The translations under genes and the position numbers were made by a program. DNA of 64,000 nt from Methanospirillum hungatei (lineage in GTDB: Archaea > Halobacteriota > Methanomicrobia > Methanomicrobiales > Methanospirillaceae). Within the stretch, counting starts at the first letter, position 1, and every line of letters begins with the position of its first letter. The stretch spans positions 1,054,001 to 1,118,000 of the forward strand of contig NZ_CP077107.1 of the NCBI RefSeq assembly GCF_019263745.1. Direction: 5' to 3'. Of this stretch, positions 18,392 through 28,094 are shown piece by piece. The notes beneath the pieces were generated by a model that saw only the letters and a list, made by a program, of their open reading frames with translations, did not search any database and was not told where the DNA came from.

Positions 18392-20592
18392 GTGATACCA
18401 TCTCCATCAAGTTTCCACCCCTCGATTACAGGTACCTTCATCTGATCAATCCACATCATTGCTCGATCAATACCTGCCAGGAATCCAAATCCCGGACAAT
18501 ATGGAATGTGGGCACTTCTTGCATAATCAGAGCGACGGAGTGATGGATATGTCAATAAAACCAGGTCTGGTTTCAGATCCCTGATGTCATCAGATCTCAT
18601 TTCCAGGGTATAATTATGAACGATTGGAAAACGAGTTGAATAACGTGAGATAAATTCTTCTGAGAACGGCGAATAGGTAAGGCCGATCTTGAGAATCGAC
18701 ATTCCAAGGTCATAGGCAAGATCACACACCCAGTCTACAGATTTGGGGTATGTCGAGATGAGAATAGTTTTTCTCTCCAGATCCGGTTTGAGAAGTTCAA
18801 TCTTTTTCTTGTATTTTATCTCTTCCGCCTCAATTATTTCACGAGCCTTTTCTTCCATGTCAAAAACACGGGCTACAGCCATAAGCCACTCTTTTGTCTC
18901 AAAAAAACCTGTTGGAAGAGGCATATCCAGAAACGGGACTGATGATACCGGTGCAAGTAATGTTTTGATACTCGCCACCGTATCATCACGGTCAGCGGGA
19001 AGGTTCAGAGATGCCTCGTTAAATCGTATCAACGACCGGCTGTCAGAATGAATCAAAAAACGGCAATTTATCCCAATCCCAAGCCTATCAAGTAACTCCA
19101 GGACCGCCTTGATACTCTGCTCTTCATTCTCTGCAAGCCACTTTTCTGCGATAATATTTACAAGCGGTGTCTGTCCCGAGGAAATATCTTTCTCTACCAG
19201 GCTGATTACTGCATTATGGGCATCCATAACACCCTGCACATAATCCCCTACAAGGTTTCCGTCAACTTTGATCGGAACAATCCGGATAGCATCATGCTGT
19301 TTTGTGACTCCAGCAATCACTTTATCGATATCATCACCAATAATTCCCGGAGGGCAGGTTGTTACAATAAAAATCAGGCTGAAACCATCCGAAATTACAG
19401 ATTCAAGGGTTTCTTTTAATTTTGTCTCCCCACCAAAGATAAAATCCTCGTCAGCCATATCTGTGGAGTACAATCTTTTGGTAAGGTTTTTTCGGTATTC
19501 ATGACCAAACCGGATTGAGGAATTTTGTAAGGTATCAAGAAGTTTTTCATACATCATCAGGGTACAACTTCGGGGACCATGCATAACGGTGGCAGCATCA
19601 GTTACCTGAGATGATGCGGAAACCGCTCCTGCAAAGGCACAACCTATCAGCGGACGCTTGTTTTTTACCGATACTGAAAGTGTCTTTTGAACGGATTTTG
19701 TATTATGAGGATGAAAAATAAATTTTGTATTTGGAACTATTTCATTTCGCATCAGGACAATACACTCCAGATCAGTATCGCTCAGTGGAGCGGCAGGGTA
19801 CAGAAGACCGCCATTATCTGGATGAAGAATCATTGTATGTTGAGCAAATTTATGAAAGAGCACCGCTTCAGGAGAATCCGGGTATCGTTGAATAACAGTA
19901 CATCCATCTTTTTCTGACTTGGCAAAAATATCACTTCTCGGTATTTGAATAACCACCGGCAGGCTGACAGCATCTGCAAAACGCTTCACCCGTAGATCTT
20001 CTTCCAGATCACCCCGTGCATTATGAATAATTCCGGCAATTCTGTTCTTGGTTTCTGTAAAATTCCGTATCCCCTTCAGAATATTGTTAGCTGCATACAG
20101 GGACATAAATTCCCCGGAAGTTATGATATACACTGCATCAGCATATTCACTTCTGATAGGAACGGCAAATCCTCCACAGACAACATCACCAAGAACATCA
20201 TACAGGGTAACATCAAACAGGGATGATTGCACGCCTAGTTCTTCCAGGAGTTCGAATGTCGTAATTACCCCCCTACCTGCACATCCCACTCCGGGCTCTG
20301 GTCCACCGGATTCAACACAGGCAACATCACCAAATCCCCGGAACACAATATCTTCAGCCTTCCGTTCAGACGGGTCATGTGTTTTGATATATTCAAGAAC
20401 GGTCATGGGAATCTTCCCCCCTAACAGGAGTCTGGTTGAATCATGCTTGGGATCGCATCCGACCTGGAGAATCCGATACCCGTTCATGGCAAGGGCAGCT
20501 GAAGTATTCGCTGAGATCGTGGATTTTCCAATTCCTCCCTTTCCATATATGGCAATCTTAATTTGGATCCCCTCCCGGCTTCCTGAATCCAT
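18388..20592 (-). CDS. Fused NifH/BchL-like reductase and NifD/BchN-like protein
   Basis: A 734-residue fusion. Residues about 11-265 are a NifH/BchL/CfbC-type ATPase with P-loop YGKGGIGKST (16-25) and both cysteines that would bridge the [4Fe-4S] cluster (Cys104 in VGCAGRG, Cys139 in VVCGGF). Residues about 315-734 are a component-1 domain with three cysteines in the cluster positions: Cys318 (IGCAF), Cys343 (GPRSC) and Cys413 (TTCPPG-IIGDD). Electron donor and acceptor are normally separate proteins, so this fusion is unusual. The ATG at 20592 lacks a clear ribosome site. The family's normal N-terminus (xKIAIYGKGG) would begin at an ATT at 20562 that follows a GGGAGGGG, so the true start is uncertain. 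It overlaps the importer ATPase and its partner subunit. Confidence 0.88.
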   Translation of the reverse strand: MDSGSREGIQIKIAIYGKGGIGKSTISANTSAALAMNGYRILQVGCDPKHDSTRLLLGGKIPMTVLEYIKTHDPSERKAEDIVFRGFGDVACVESGGPEPGVGCAGRGVITTFELLEELGVQSSLFDVTLYDVLGDVVCGGFAVPIRSEYADAVYIITSGEFMSLYAANNILKGIRNFTETKNRIAGIIHNARGDLEEDLRVKRFADAVSLPVVIQIPRSDIFAKSEKDGCTVIQRYPDSPEAVLFHKFAQHTMILHPDNGGLLYPAAPLSDTDLECIVLMRNEIVPNTKFIFHPHNTKSVQKTLSVSVKNKRPLIGCAFAGAVSASSQVTDAATVMHGPRSCTLMMYEKLLDTLQNSSIRFGHEYRKNLTKRLYSTDMADEDFIFGGETKLKETLESVISDGFSLIFIVTTCPPGIIGDDIDKVIAGVTKQHDAIRIVPIKVDGNLVGDYVQGVMDAHNAVISLVEKDISSGQTPLVNIIAEKWLAENEEQSIKAVLELLDRLGIGINCRFLIHSDSRSLIRFNEASLNLPADRDDTVASIKTLLAPVSSVPFLDMPLPTGFFETKEWLMAVARVFDMEEKAREIIEAEEIKYKKKIELLKPDLERKTILISTYPKSVDWVCDLAYDLGMSILKIGLTYSPFSEEFISRYSTRFPIVHNYTLEMRSDDIRDLKPDLVLLTYPSLRRSDYARSAHIPYCPGFGFLAGIDRAMMWIDQMKVPVIEGWKLDGDGIT

Positions 20593-21598
20593 GAATTTTT
20601 TCTACAAGATGCTGAATACTACAGCAGTTTTCAATACAATCAGAATGAGAGATCTGCCATGTTGTCCCCTCCGGAAAATTCTGAACACGAACAATAAAAT
20701 CAGGTATTGATCCTTCAGCCGGGATATATCCTATCCGTTCCAGGGCATATAAAGTCCATATCCGCTGAACTGATTCGGAACCCTCAATCTGAAAAGTTCC
20801 CCTCTTTTCAACCGGAATTGAAAACTCTCCCCGGTGTGGATCAAAATGTACTCCATCTATCTCAAATGCAGATCCAAAGATACCGGATAGGACAAGGTCT
20901 TCAGGTGTGCCTGCTATCATCGTTCCTGTTTTGTTCATAATCCAGAGTTGGTCTGCACACCTGATGGCAAGGTTCAGATCATGGGTTGAGAATAGTATTG
21001 ACTTTCCGGATTTTTGTGCAACCTGTCGAAGGATCCGCATGGTTTCGATTTTATGAGGAAGATCAAGGAATGCAGTAGGTTCGTCAAGCACCATAAGTTC
21101 AGGCTCCTGGGCAAGTGCCCGGGCAATCATCACCTTCTGACGTTCCCCATCACTCATCTCATGAATAAACCGGTTTGAAAGGGTGGCTGCACCGACCGAT
21201 GTAAGAGCAGTCGATACAATATGCCGATCTGACTGGGTCAGCCTTCCAGCCCAGTTTGTGTATGGAAACCGGCCAAGCGCTACAATGTCAAAAGCAGTCA
21301 TGTACCCGGTCTGGACCGGTGTAGTAAGAACAACACTGAGTGTCTTTGCCTTTTCTGCAGAACTGAACTCATCTATACTCTTTCCCTGGAGCAAGACATT
21401 ACCCTGAAGTGAAGGTTGTATACCAGTAATTGTCCTGATAAGCGTGGATTTTCCAGAACCATTCGGACCGATCAGGCATACAAGTTCTCTTCGGTTCAGT
21501 GTCAGGTTCAGATCTTTTGAAACCTCTTTTACTGTTGATTTTTGATTTCTGTACCCTATGGTAAGATTTTTACAGGTAAGGACAGGTGTATTGTTCAT
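20558..21598 (-). CDS. BtuD/FecE-type importer ATPase with C-terminal extension
   Basis: A 346-residue ATPase. Walker A is GPNGSGKST, the signature is MSDGERQKVMIARAL, Walker B is LMVLDEPTAFLD and the switch is FSTHDLNLA, as in cobalamin and ferric-siderophore importers. I start it at 21598, where ATG overlaps the permease stop. About 100 residues after the ATPase core (EIDGVHFDPHRGEFSIP onward, ending in DCIENCCSIQHLV) are not part of the usual BtuD. They contain a repeated-strand layout and three close cysteines, and could be a regulatory domain. The gene ends inside the NifH-NifD fusion start, so uptake and reduction are coupled in one operon. Confidence 0.88.
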   Translation of the reverse strand: MNNTPVLTCKNLTIGYRNQKSTVKEVSKDLNLTLNRRELVCLIGPNGSGKSTLIRTITGIQPSLQGNVLLQGKSIDEFSSAEKAKTLSVVLTTPVQTGYMTAFDIVALGRFPYTNWAGRLTQSDRHIVSTALTSVGAATLSNRFIHEMSDGERQKVMIARALAQEPELMVLDEPTAFLDLPHKIETMRILRQVAQKSGKSILFSTHDLNLAIRCADQLWIMNKTGTMIAGTPEDLVLSGIFGSAFEIDGVHFDPHRGEFSIPVEKRGTFQIEGSESVQRIWTLYALERIGYIPAEGSIPDFIVRVQNFPEGTTWQISHSDCIENCCSIQHLVEKIHGFRKPGGDPN

Positions 21599-22668
21599 GA
21601 GATAACCCCTCTTCCAAATCTGGTCCCCCTGACAATTACCCAGATAACTACCGGAGCACCGAAGAGAGCAGTAATTGCATTCAGGGGAAGAACAATGTCC
21701 GTTCCTGGGAGGTGCGAGATGAGATCGGTACACAGGGCAATGATTCCTCCTACGAGGATACACCCGGGAACAAGGATCCGGTGGTCAGCAGTCACAAATA
21801 TTGCCCTGCAAAAATGAGGTATAGCAATCCCAAGAAATCCAATTGGTCCACAAAATGCAGTCACAACCCCTGCCATAAGAGCCGTTGTTATGATGATACC
21901 ATATCTGATACCATTATAATTCATCCCCATACTTTCTGCATACTGCTCTCCTAGCAGAAGAGCGTTCAATGGCTTTACCAGGCAAATGGAAAGAATATAA
22001 CCGATGAGGAGAAGGAACACCATAAACGGGAGCTGACTCCAGGTTACTCCGGAAAAACTTCCGAATGTCCAGAATGAATACGAGTGCATGGCCGATTCAT
22101 CAGAAAACTGTAGCAGTATGGTCACTATTGCACTGCTGATATATGATACCATTATTCCCAGGATAAGGATCGTAATATTACTCTGAATTTTTCCAGATAT
22201 CAAAAGAATTAGCAGCAATACCAAAAAAGCTCCGACAATTGCAGCCACAGAAATACTGAGATCCCCGATAAACCCAACACTGGCAAATATCGTTCCGGCT
22301 CCAAAAATACCTGCAGATAACATTACAAATGCCACACCAAGTGAAGCTCCCGAACTTATACCAAGAATATACGGATCGGCAAGCGGATTTCTGAAAAACG
22401 TCTGCATCAATAATCCTGAAAGCGCTAGAGCTCCACCTGCAAAAAGTGCCGTGATAGCTTTTGGCATTCTCCAGTCCCAGAATATGTTCATCCAGGTCTC
22501 TTTCACTTCTCCACCAGTGATTATCCTGACTAATGCATCAGGAGGGATGTTCACTGATCCGATAATCAGGTCAAGCAGGAAAAGAAATAAGAGAATTCCT
22601 ATGATAGCCGGGAGTACAACATAAAATCTTTTCAGACTGTCTCCCGTTTCATTACCATCCATATCCAT
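21595..22668 (-). CDS. BtuC/FecCD-type importer permease
   Basis: A 357-residue permease with about ten membrane helices. The typical FecCD pattern WDWRMPKAITALFAGGALAL, then LSGLLMQTFFRNPLADPY and GISSGASLG, is present, followed near the end by CGPIGFLGIAIPHFCR. The family carries corrinoids, heme or ferric siderophores across the membrane with a BtuF-type binding protein. It begins 14 bases after the binding-protein gene and overlaps the ATPase gene by ATGA. Within this operon it sits between chelatase-type AAA+ genes and the nitrogenase-like genes. Confidence 0.9.
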   Translation of the reverse strand: MDMDGNETGDSLKRFYVVLPAIIGILLFLFLLDLIIGSVNIPPDALVRIITGGEVKETWMNIFWDWRMPKAITALFAGGALALSGLLMQTFFRNPLADPYILGISSGASLGVAFVMLSAGIFGAGTIFASVGFIGDLSISVAAIVGAFLVLLLILLISGKIQSNITILILGIMVSYISSAIVTILLQFSDESAMHSYSFWTFGSFSGVTWSQLPFMVFLLLIGYILSICLVKPLNALLLGEQYAESMGMNYNGIRYGIIITTALMAGVVTAFCGPIGFLGIAIPHFCRAIFVTADHRILVPGCILVGGIIALCTDLISHLPGTDIVLPLNAITALFGAPVVIWVIVRGTRFGRGVIS

Positions 22669-22682
22669 AAACCGCTTCCTCG

Positions 22683-23858
22683 TCAGGTTGCATTGATATG
22701 CTGGTAGTAATACAGGTCATGATAAGACAGCAGATCCGGCTGAAGGATTTTTACCAAATCGACCAGGACAACATCAGGGCTGATTATTCCAGACTGCCAG
22801 TAATCATTCCCTCCATACTCATTTACCCGGGCATTATAGTGATAAATCCTGTTCTCCTGGAATGCCTTGAATTTCTGATACCGCTGATCAAGGGCAAGGA
22901 GTTCATCTATATTGTCAGCATATCCAATATTTATCCAGTAATCTGCTGCCTGTGCCTTGTCATACACCGATTCAAAATCGAGAGTTTTGTCACCTCTGTC
23001 ATTCCCATCTCCAAGCAGGTAATTGCCACCAGCATCCCGGAAGAATGCAGCCACGTAACTACTCCCGCCCGGAGCATACCAGGAACCCTGGTAATCAATT
23101 CCAGAGAATATAGTTGGTTTTTGAGAGATGTTTTGGACTTTTTCTTTCGTTTCGAGGTAATTCTTTTTTACCTGATCAAAAACCTGGTTTGCGGTTTTTT
23201 CCTTGTTATAAAACAGGGAGAAGAATTTGATCCATTCAGCACGTCCAAGAGGGCTTTCTTCCATCCATTCAGCAGAAATTACCGGTTTTAATCCAGCTTC
23301 CTGGAGTTTATAGTGATTATCGTACTCTTTATTTCCATTAGCTACACAAAAAACCGCATCTGGTTCAAGTTCTATTAAATCTTCCATTTTAAGCATGGTA
23401 CCCATTGAAAGCTCCCCACTTCCAATCTCTATGATATCCCCTTTCTGTACCAGCTGTATAAATTCAGGATCCTGAACAAGATTTACTCCATTGTGACCCG
23501 TAATTGTTGCAATTTCTCCAAGTTTACTAATAAACGGAATCTGGACAGCACCAAGTGTTACCACGTTCTCTAACGGGATAAAAAAAACCTTCGCATTGGG
23601 ATAACCAGCAGGTACCTCCTCACCCCGCTGAACCAGAAGGTAGGTATAATTTTCAGTATCTCTTCCCCAGGGATCATGAATATGAATCACCTTGTATGTG
23701 TCGTGATATTCAACAGAAAAACCCTTTGCAAATTCAGGATTTACCTTATCAGGGAATAATCCACCGGATTCTCCCAGAACGATACACGGGAGGCAGATAG
23801 TCAATGCAATCGCTATGAATAAAAAAATATACAATTTTTTCAGAATTTTCTCAGTCAT
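22683..23858 (-). CDS. BtuF/FepB-like substrate-binding protein
   Basis: A protein of about 391 residues with an N-terminal signal peptide (basic MTEKILKK, hydrophobic run, LGESGG). The two-lobed periplasmic-binding fold of the iron/B12 type is visible: VIHIHDPWGRD at the start, then DLIELEPDAVFCV and the long linking helix, ending with FQENRIYHYNA. I place the start at the ATG at 23858 because AGGTGAT, a full match to the archaeal anti-Shine-Dalgarno, ends four bases upstream. A GTG at 23867 is possible. It would catch the ligand outside the cell and hand it to the permease. It resembles methanogen binding proteins linked to metal-chelate uptake rather than E. coli BtuF, and is about 100 residues longer. 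Confidence 0.85.
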   Translation of the reverse strand: MTEKILKKLYIFLFIAIALTICLPCIVLGESGGLFPDKVNPEFAKGFSVEYHDTYKVIHIHDPWGRDTENYTYLLVQRGEEVPAGYPNAKVFFIPLENVVTLGAVQIPFISKLGEIATITGHNGVNLVQDPEFIQLVQKGDIIEIGSGELSMGTMLKMEDLIELEPDAVFCVANGNKEYDNHYKLQEAGLKPVISAEWMEESPLGRAEWIKFFSLFYNKEKTANQVFDQVKKNYLETKEKVQNISQKPTIFSGIDYQGSWYAPGGSSYVAAFFRDAGGNYLLGDGNDRGDKTLDFESVYDKAQAADYWINIGYADNIDELLALDQRYQKFKAFQENRIYHYNARVNEYGGNDYWQSGIISPDVVLVDLVKILQPDLLSYHDLYYYQHINAT

Positions 23859-23863
23859 GTTCA

Positions 23864-25735
23864 TCACCTTTCAGAATACATCAATTCGTTAACACAGCCG
23901 GCAAGGCCATGAATACTCAAATCTTCAAGTCGGAAATAAGATCCATTCAGATCACGTGCAAGAATACGTGCCCTGTCAAGTCGGGGAAATCCGGACTCTG
24001 TATCTACTACCACAAACCTGACACCAGTCCCGGTGATTTTTCGGGCAATTAAAGCCAGCTCTTCTCCGGGGGCTTTATTAGTAAGAGGCATATTTCCCCT
24101 CCCATCAGTCAGAAGAACAATGGATTTATTCTCACCGGGTGCTGCATACTTACCACGAGTAAGCAGCAGGTATCCTTCAGTTAAACCCTTTAGAAGGGGA
24201 GTTTTCCCACCGGTTGGAATTGCTTTCAGCAATTTTGCTGCAAGCTCCGGGCTTCGTGTTGGAGGAAGAAGAAGATCTGCAGAATCACCCCTAAAGATCA
24301 TAAGACCAACCCTATCACGTTTCTGGTATGCATCGTTGAGCAATGATAAAATTGCACCTTTTACTGCCACCATACGTTTCTGCACCCCCATCGAGCCGCT
24401 GGCATCAACAAGAAACAGAATCGTATGTGCAATTTTCTTTTCCCTGACTTTCTCTCTGATGTCGGTTTTTTTCACAGATATTGCAAGCCCGTTTCTGTTC
24501 CGTATCCTTTGATACGGAGCTGCTGCACGAATGGTTGCATCAACCGCAATATCATTTCTGCATCTTCCGGGATACCGGAATGAACGATAATGACCTGATG
24601 AATCAGAACTGATTACCCTGCTTCTCCGGCCGCTTTTTTGTTTCTGTGTCACCTGCCAGGTATTTTCATCCAGGTACCTGATTACCTCAAAGGGAGATCC
24701 AATATCAAAATAGCGGTCAGGAGGGGGAGTAGGGATTTGATTTTTTTCCTGGTTTTTCTTGTCCTGCTCACCAATCTGATCATCTGACCTCGTATCAGGC
24801 TGATTTTGTTTTTCTGATCTATTTTTATCGGAATCCTGCTCAGGTCTCTCCTCTTTTTCAGAATGGGGCGGATGAGGAGGCCGATCCTGGCGGTCACCTC
24901 TCCGGTGCTCTAGAGCAAAAAGGGCAGCAAGTTTGATGTCATCGAATATTACCTCATCTCTCCGGTCAAGTGCTGCAAGAGCTTTTGCAGTCCTGGCAAC
25001 AGCAATATCCCCCCGATATCCTTGTACTGCCAGTTCGATACAGAGTGATGATATCAGATCTGCATGACCATCAGGGATGCTTACATAGAGAAACCGTTCC
25101 TTTGCGGCCTGGATATTTTTTTTTAGATCATCCGTTTCCTTTTCACATCCAAGGACAAAGGCATCAGGAGAATGTTCAAAACTAAGAGCTTTACGGATTA
25201 TTTCTGCCCGCATTCCGGTTTCGGTTATCTGATCAGTTCTGATACAGAGGTCAAACCGATCCATCTGACCAGAAGACAATTCTCCTTCCGCAGGATCCAT
25301 ACTTGCCAGAAAGGTAAACCGGGTTGAAATCATCCGGGATAACCCTTCCCGCTCAAGCAGATACTGACCGGTTTCAGATGTCGAGAGAATACTCTGAATG
25401 ACTCCTTCATCCATCAGGTTGATATCATCTGCATACAGGATCTGGTTATTCCCTTCCTGTAAGATTCCTGGATGGACATGCATATTACCACTGGTAATCA
25501 CTTTTTCCAGGTCAATGGTCCCTAAAAGCCGGTCATAGGTTACATTCTGGGGAATCGTGATGACCTTTTTCCTATCCGTAAGAGTCTCAACCGACCGTAC
25601 CAGAGCAGACTTGGCCGTTCCCGGATTTCCCAGAATGAGAATACTGCGGATATCATCACAAACAAGAGCACATAACAGTGCTTTTTTGGCATGTTCCTGC
25701 CCGGTTATTTCGGTAAAAGGGAAAAGATGATTCAT
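23864..25735 (-). CDS. BchD/CobT-like chelatase subunit (AAA plus VWA domains)
   Basis: A 623-residue protein. The N-terminal AAA+ module has Walker [10 protein letters not shown] and sensor features like [20 protein letters not shown] long Glu/Lys/Gln/Asp-rich linker in the middle ([14 protein letters not shown] region) is typical of BchD. The C-terminal von Willebrand A domain has the MIDAS motif DASGSMG plus the Thr and Asp partners ([15 protein letters not shown]). With BchI and a CobN/BchH-like large subunit it makes an ATP-driven metal chelatase. The ATG at 25735 overlaps the BchI-like stop, and a longer reading from 25750 is less likely. It runs to within five bases of the binding-protein gene. 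Confidence 0.88.
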   Translation of the reverse strand: MNHLFPFTEITGQEHAKKALLCALVCDDIRSILILGNPGTAKSALVRSVETLTDRKKVITIPQNVTYDRLLGTIDLEKVITSGNMHVHPGILQEGNNQILYADDINLMDEGVIQSILSTSETGQYLLEREGLSRMISTRFTFLASMDPAEGELSSGQMDRFDLCIRTDQITETGMRAEIIRKALSFEHSPDAFVLGCEKETDDLKKNIQAAKERFLYVSIPDGHADLISSLCIELAVQGYRGDIAVARTAKALAALDRRDEVIFDDIKLAALFALEHRRGDRQDRPPHPPHSEKEERPEQDSDKNRSEKQNQPDTRSDDQIGEQDKKNQEKNQIPTPPPDRYFDIGSPFEVIRYLDENTWQVTQKQKSGRRSRVISSDSSGHYRSFRYPGRCRNDIAVDATIRAAAPYQRIRNRNGLAISVKKTDIREKVREKKIAHTILFLVDASGSMGVQKRMVAVKGAILSLLNDAYQKRDRVGLMIFRGDSADLLLPPTRSPELAAKLLKAIPTGGKTPLLKGLTEGYLLLTRGKYAAPGENKSIVLLTDGRGNMPLTNKAPGEELALIARKITGTGVRFVVVDTESGFPRLDRARILARDLNGSYFRLEDLSIHGLAGCVNELMYSER

Positions 25736-26775
25736 GAGCTTTCGTAACAACTCTCAATTATCCCACGAACAGCAGCGAAATCCATAGAACTCTCTTCAAA
25801 TGGCCTTCTTCTCATCCGGTGTGGGAGTGAAAGTCCTGCAGCTTTTATTACATCGTTACAATTCACTACTTTTCTTCCATCAAGTGCAGCAAAAGCTAAA
25901 GCAGTCTTTACCAGAGTAATATCAGACCGATGCCCATCAACACCCAGGGAGAGAGAAATTTTTACAGCGGTATTTATCAGGAGATCATCAGGCCGTAATT
26001 CAGCGATGATCTGTTTGGCCCTGATAATATGGTCCCGGATTGCCTGCTGTTCGGCCTGAAAGGAAGTACAAAACACAACAGGATCACGTTCAAAATTAAG
26101 CCTTCGTTTTACGATCTCCGACCGTTCCCTGTTATCCTTTTCACCTTCAACATCAACCACCAGACCGAACCGATCTAGAAGCTGAGGGCGAAGATCTCCT
26201 TCTTCAGGATTCATCGTTCCAACAAGAAGGAACCGTGCAGGGTGGGAATATGAAATTCCTTCACGCTCAACAAAATTTACTCCCATCGCTGCTGCATCAA
26301 GGAGAAGATCAACAATATGATCATCGAGAAGGTTCACTTCATCAACATAGAGAATATTGCCGTTTGCCATCGCAAGTACTCCAGGTTCAAATTTTTTGAT
26401 TCCCTTGGTAATGGCATGTTCAATATCAAGAGTACCTGCAACCCGGTCTTCTGTGGCACAGAGAGGAAGTTCCACAACCCGCATACGAGTATATTCAGAG
26501 ACTGGGTTTTCACCCTGAGCAATCTTTTCACGGCATGTTTCACACAGATTTCTAGGATCCCTGATCTCACAACGAAATATACATCCTTTCATCACCTCTC
26601 GTTCAGGAAGAAGATCAGCAGCAGCTCTGACGGTTGTTGATTTCGCCGTCCCTTTCTCCCCCCGGATGAGCACCCCACCAATGGACGGATAGATGATATT
26701 TGCGAGCAATGCATCTTTCATATCCTGCTGCCCGACTATGGCTGAAAAGGGGAATACAATTATCTCATCTTTCAT
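25732..26775 (-). CDS. BchI/ChlI-like AAA+ chelatase subunit
   Basis: A 347-residue AAA+ ATPase with Walker [10 protein letters not shown] (39-47), Walker B ILYVDEVN (residues 141-148), sensor [20 protein letters not shown] and the second-region motif HRSDITL. This is the motor subunit of magnesium or cobalt chelatases. An insert after the P-loop carries four cysteines (65, 69, 78, 81) in a CxxxC-x8-CxxC pattern, which may bind metal or be redox sensitive. It overlaps CbiZ and the BchD-like gene by four bases each. It is probably the partner of the CobN-like protein encoded on the opposite strand. Confidence 0.9.
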   Translation of the reverse strand: MKDEIIVFPFSAIVGQQDMKDALLANIIYPSIGGVLIRGEKGTAKSTTVRAAADLLPEREVMKGCIFRCEIRDPRNLCETCREKIAQGENPVSEYTRMRVVELPLCATEDRVAGTLDIEHAITKGIKKFEPGVLAMANGNILYVDEVNLLDDHIVDLLLDAAAMGVNFVEREGISYSHPARFLLVGTMNPEEGDLRPQLLDRFGLVVDVEGEKDNRERSEIVKRRLNFERDPVVFCTSFQAEQQAIRDHIIRAKQIIAELRPDDLLINTAVKISLSLGVDGHRSDITLVKTALAFAALDGRKVVNCNDVIKAAGLSLPHRMRRRPFEESSMDFAAVRGIIESCYESS

Positions 26776-27956
26776 ACGTTATTTCCTGAAAACCCACATT
26801 TTACACACCATGCAGAGAGCCGCACCCAATTCTCAATGATACTATTTCTTTCATCAATAATAGCGTTAAAATCCGGTTTTTTCTGTGTATTGACCACATC
26901 CGGAAGAGTCTTCATCACCGAAATGGCCGCACTTTTCCCAGCCAGTTCAGGAATAAGTCCCCAGCTCACTTCATCTACAATATGGAGGAGGGAAGAGACC
27001 ATTGCAACCACAGTGGGCGTTTTAGAGAAGTTACGAAGATTCCGGATAAATAGATCTCTTTTATTCTCACCCTCAAGGGAAGCAGCAACCTCCCAGTATT
27101 TCTTCTCATCTATCCCGAACCGATCAAGTCGAACCAGCATATCCCTCTGAGAATCCGGAGTCAGATTGGTCTGTTTTGCTAATGCTTCGGTCGTTGCATC
27201 AATGACACACCTGGCAACCAGTTCACCAAGTTTGGAATGTTTTCCAGCCCAGGTGATCACATGCGGACTTTCCAAATTCGAGATGACACAAATCTGGTCT
27301 GTCCCTGAACCGGTTGCAATGCCCGTAGAATATTTACTCGGGGCCATTAACTGCTGAATTGCGACAGTTTTTGCTTCAGTAGCGGTCATGATCACACGGG
27401 TCAGAGTATGAGCAGGAAGGCAGCAGTTGACAAGGATGATGGTATTAATGGTCCCACCAACATAGATCGTTTGTCCTTCTTCCTCATGCCATGAGGCAGG
27501 ATCCCCTGCCCTCCCCCCGTTTACCTCAATTCCCGCCGTTACTATCGAGGTTACTTCCAGGTTCCGGAATGAACGCGTTGAAATCGCAGCATTCTTCATC
27601 TTTGCTGCGGTCATCATGGCTGCAGTGGTATCTGGGTCAAGACCAAGCCGACGGGAATGGATACCAATATAGGCCTCTACACTCCCTCCTTCAAGGTCAT
27701 GGGAACAATGTCCCTTTGTGGGTTTTGGTTCATGGTTGAAGACAGATGTAAGATCTTCCTGGTACCCGCCATTCACATACGAGGTGGTTACTGCATTTCG
27801 CTTTCCAGGAAATCTGACAACAATAGAATTTTCATTCCGAAATACCTCCTCACCGCTGCTCGTTTTATAAATCATCTGCAGAGTTGTGCACTGATCAACC
27901 GAGTTATTTTCATTTTTTTCCAAAATTTTAACTCCAAAATTTTTTAGTCTTATCAA
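26772..27956 (-). CDS. cbiZ: Adenosylcobinamide amidohydrolase CbiZ with C-terminal extension
   Basis: A 394-residue protein. Residues about 40-262 match the CbiZ family ([29 protein letters not shown]-like [30 protein letters not shown]). CbiZ hydrolyses the amide bond of adenosylcobinamide or pseudo-B12, removing the aminopropanol arm so that archaea can salvage foreign corrinoids. Typical CbiZ proteins stop near residue 230-260. Here about 130 further residues (263-394) form a helical domain of unknown role with two cysteines near the end. The listed start is a TTG with no clear ribosome site. An internal ATG at 27875 would still keep the whole CbiZ core. It is the first gene of the gapless operon. 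Confidence 0.85.
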   Translation of the reverse strand: MIRLKNFGVKILEKNENNSVDQCTTLQMIYKTSSGEEVFRNENSIVVRFPGKRNAVTTSYVNGGYQEDLTSVFNHEPKPTKGHCSHDLEGGSVEAYIGIHSRRLGLDPDTTAAMMTAAKMKNAAISTRSFRNLEVTSIVTAGIEVNGGRAGDPASWHEEEGQTIYVGGTINTIILVNCCLPAHTLTRVIMTATEAKTVAIQQLMAPSKYSTGIATGSGTDQICVISNLESPHVITWAGKHSKLGELVARCVIDATTEALAKQTNLTPDSQRDMLVRLDRFGIDEKKYWEVAASLEGENKRDLFIRNLRNFSKTPTVVAMVSSLLHIVDEVSWGLIPELAGKSAAISVMKTLPDVVNTQKKPDFNAIIDERNSIIENWVRLSAWCVKCGFSGNNV

Positions 27957-28023
27957 TAATATTTGATAAAATTTTGTCGCTTATTGTAAAATTAATTTTC
28001 GTTTCAGACCAAAACCTCGATAG

Positions 28024-28042
28024 TCAGGATAAGAAATCCTGA
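28024..28042. promoter_or_regulatory. Inverted repeat between cbiK-like gene and operon
   Basis: TCAGGAT-AAGAA-ATCCTGA is a perfect 7-5-7 inverted repeat in the 138-base gap between the CbiK-like stop (28095) and the CbiZ start. On the leftward transcript it could form a hairpin that attenuates readthrough, or it could be an operator. No T-run follows it, so it is not a standard intrinsic terminator. Confidence 0.4.
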
Positions 28043-28094
28043 ACGCTAAAATAAATCCCGTATGGGCTTCTGAGGAGGGATAGCGAAAAAAAGG

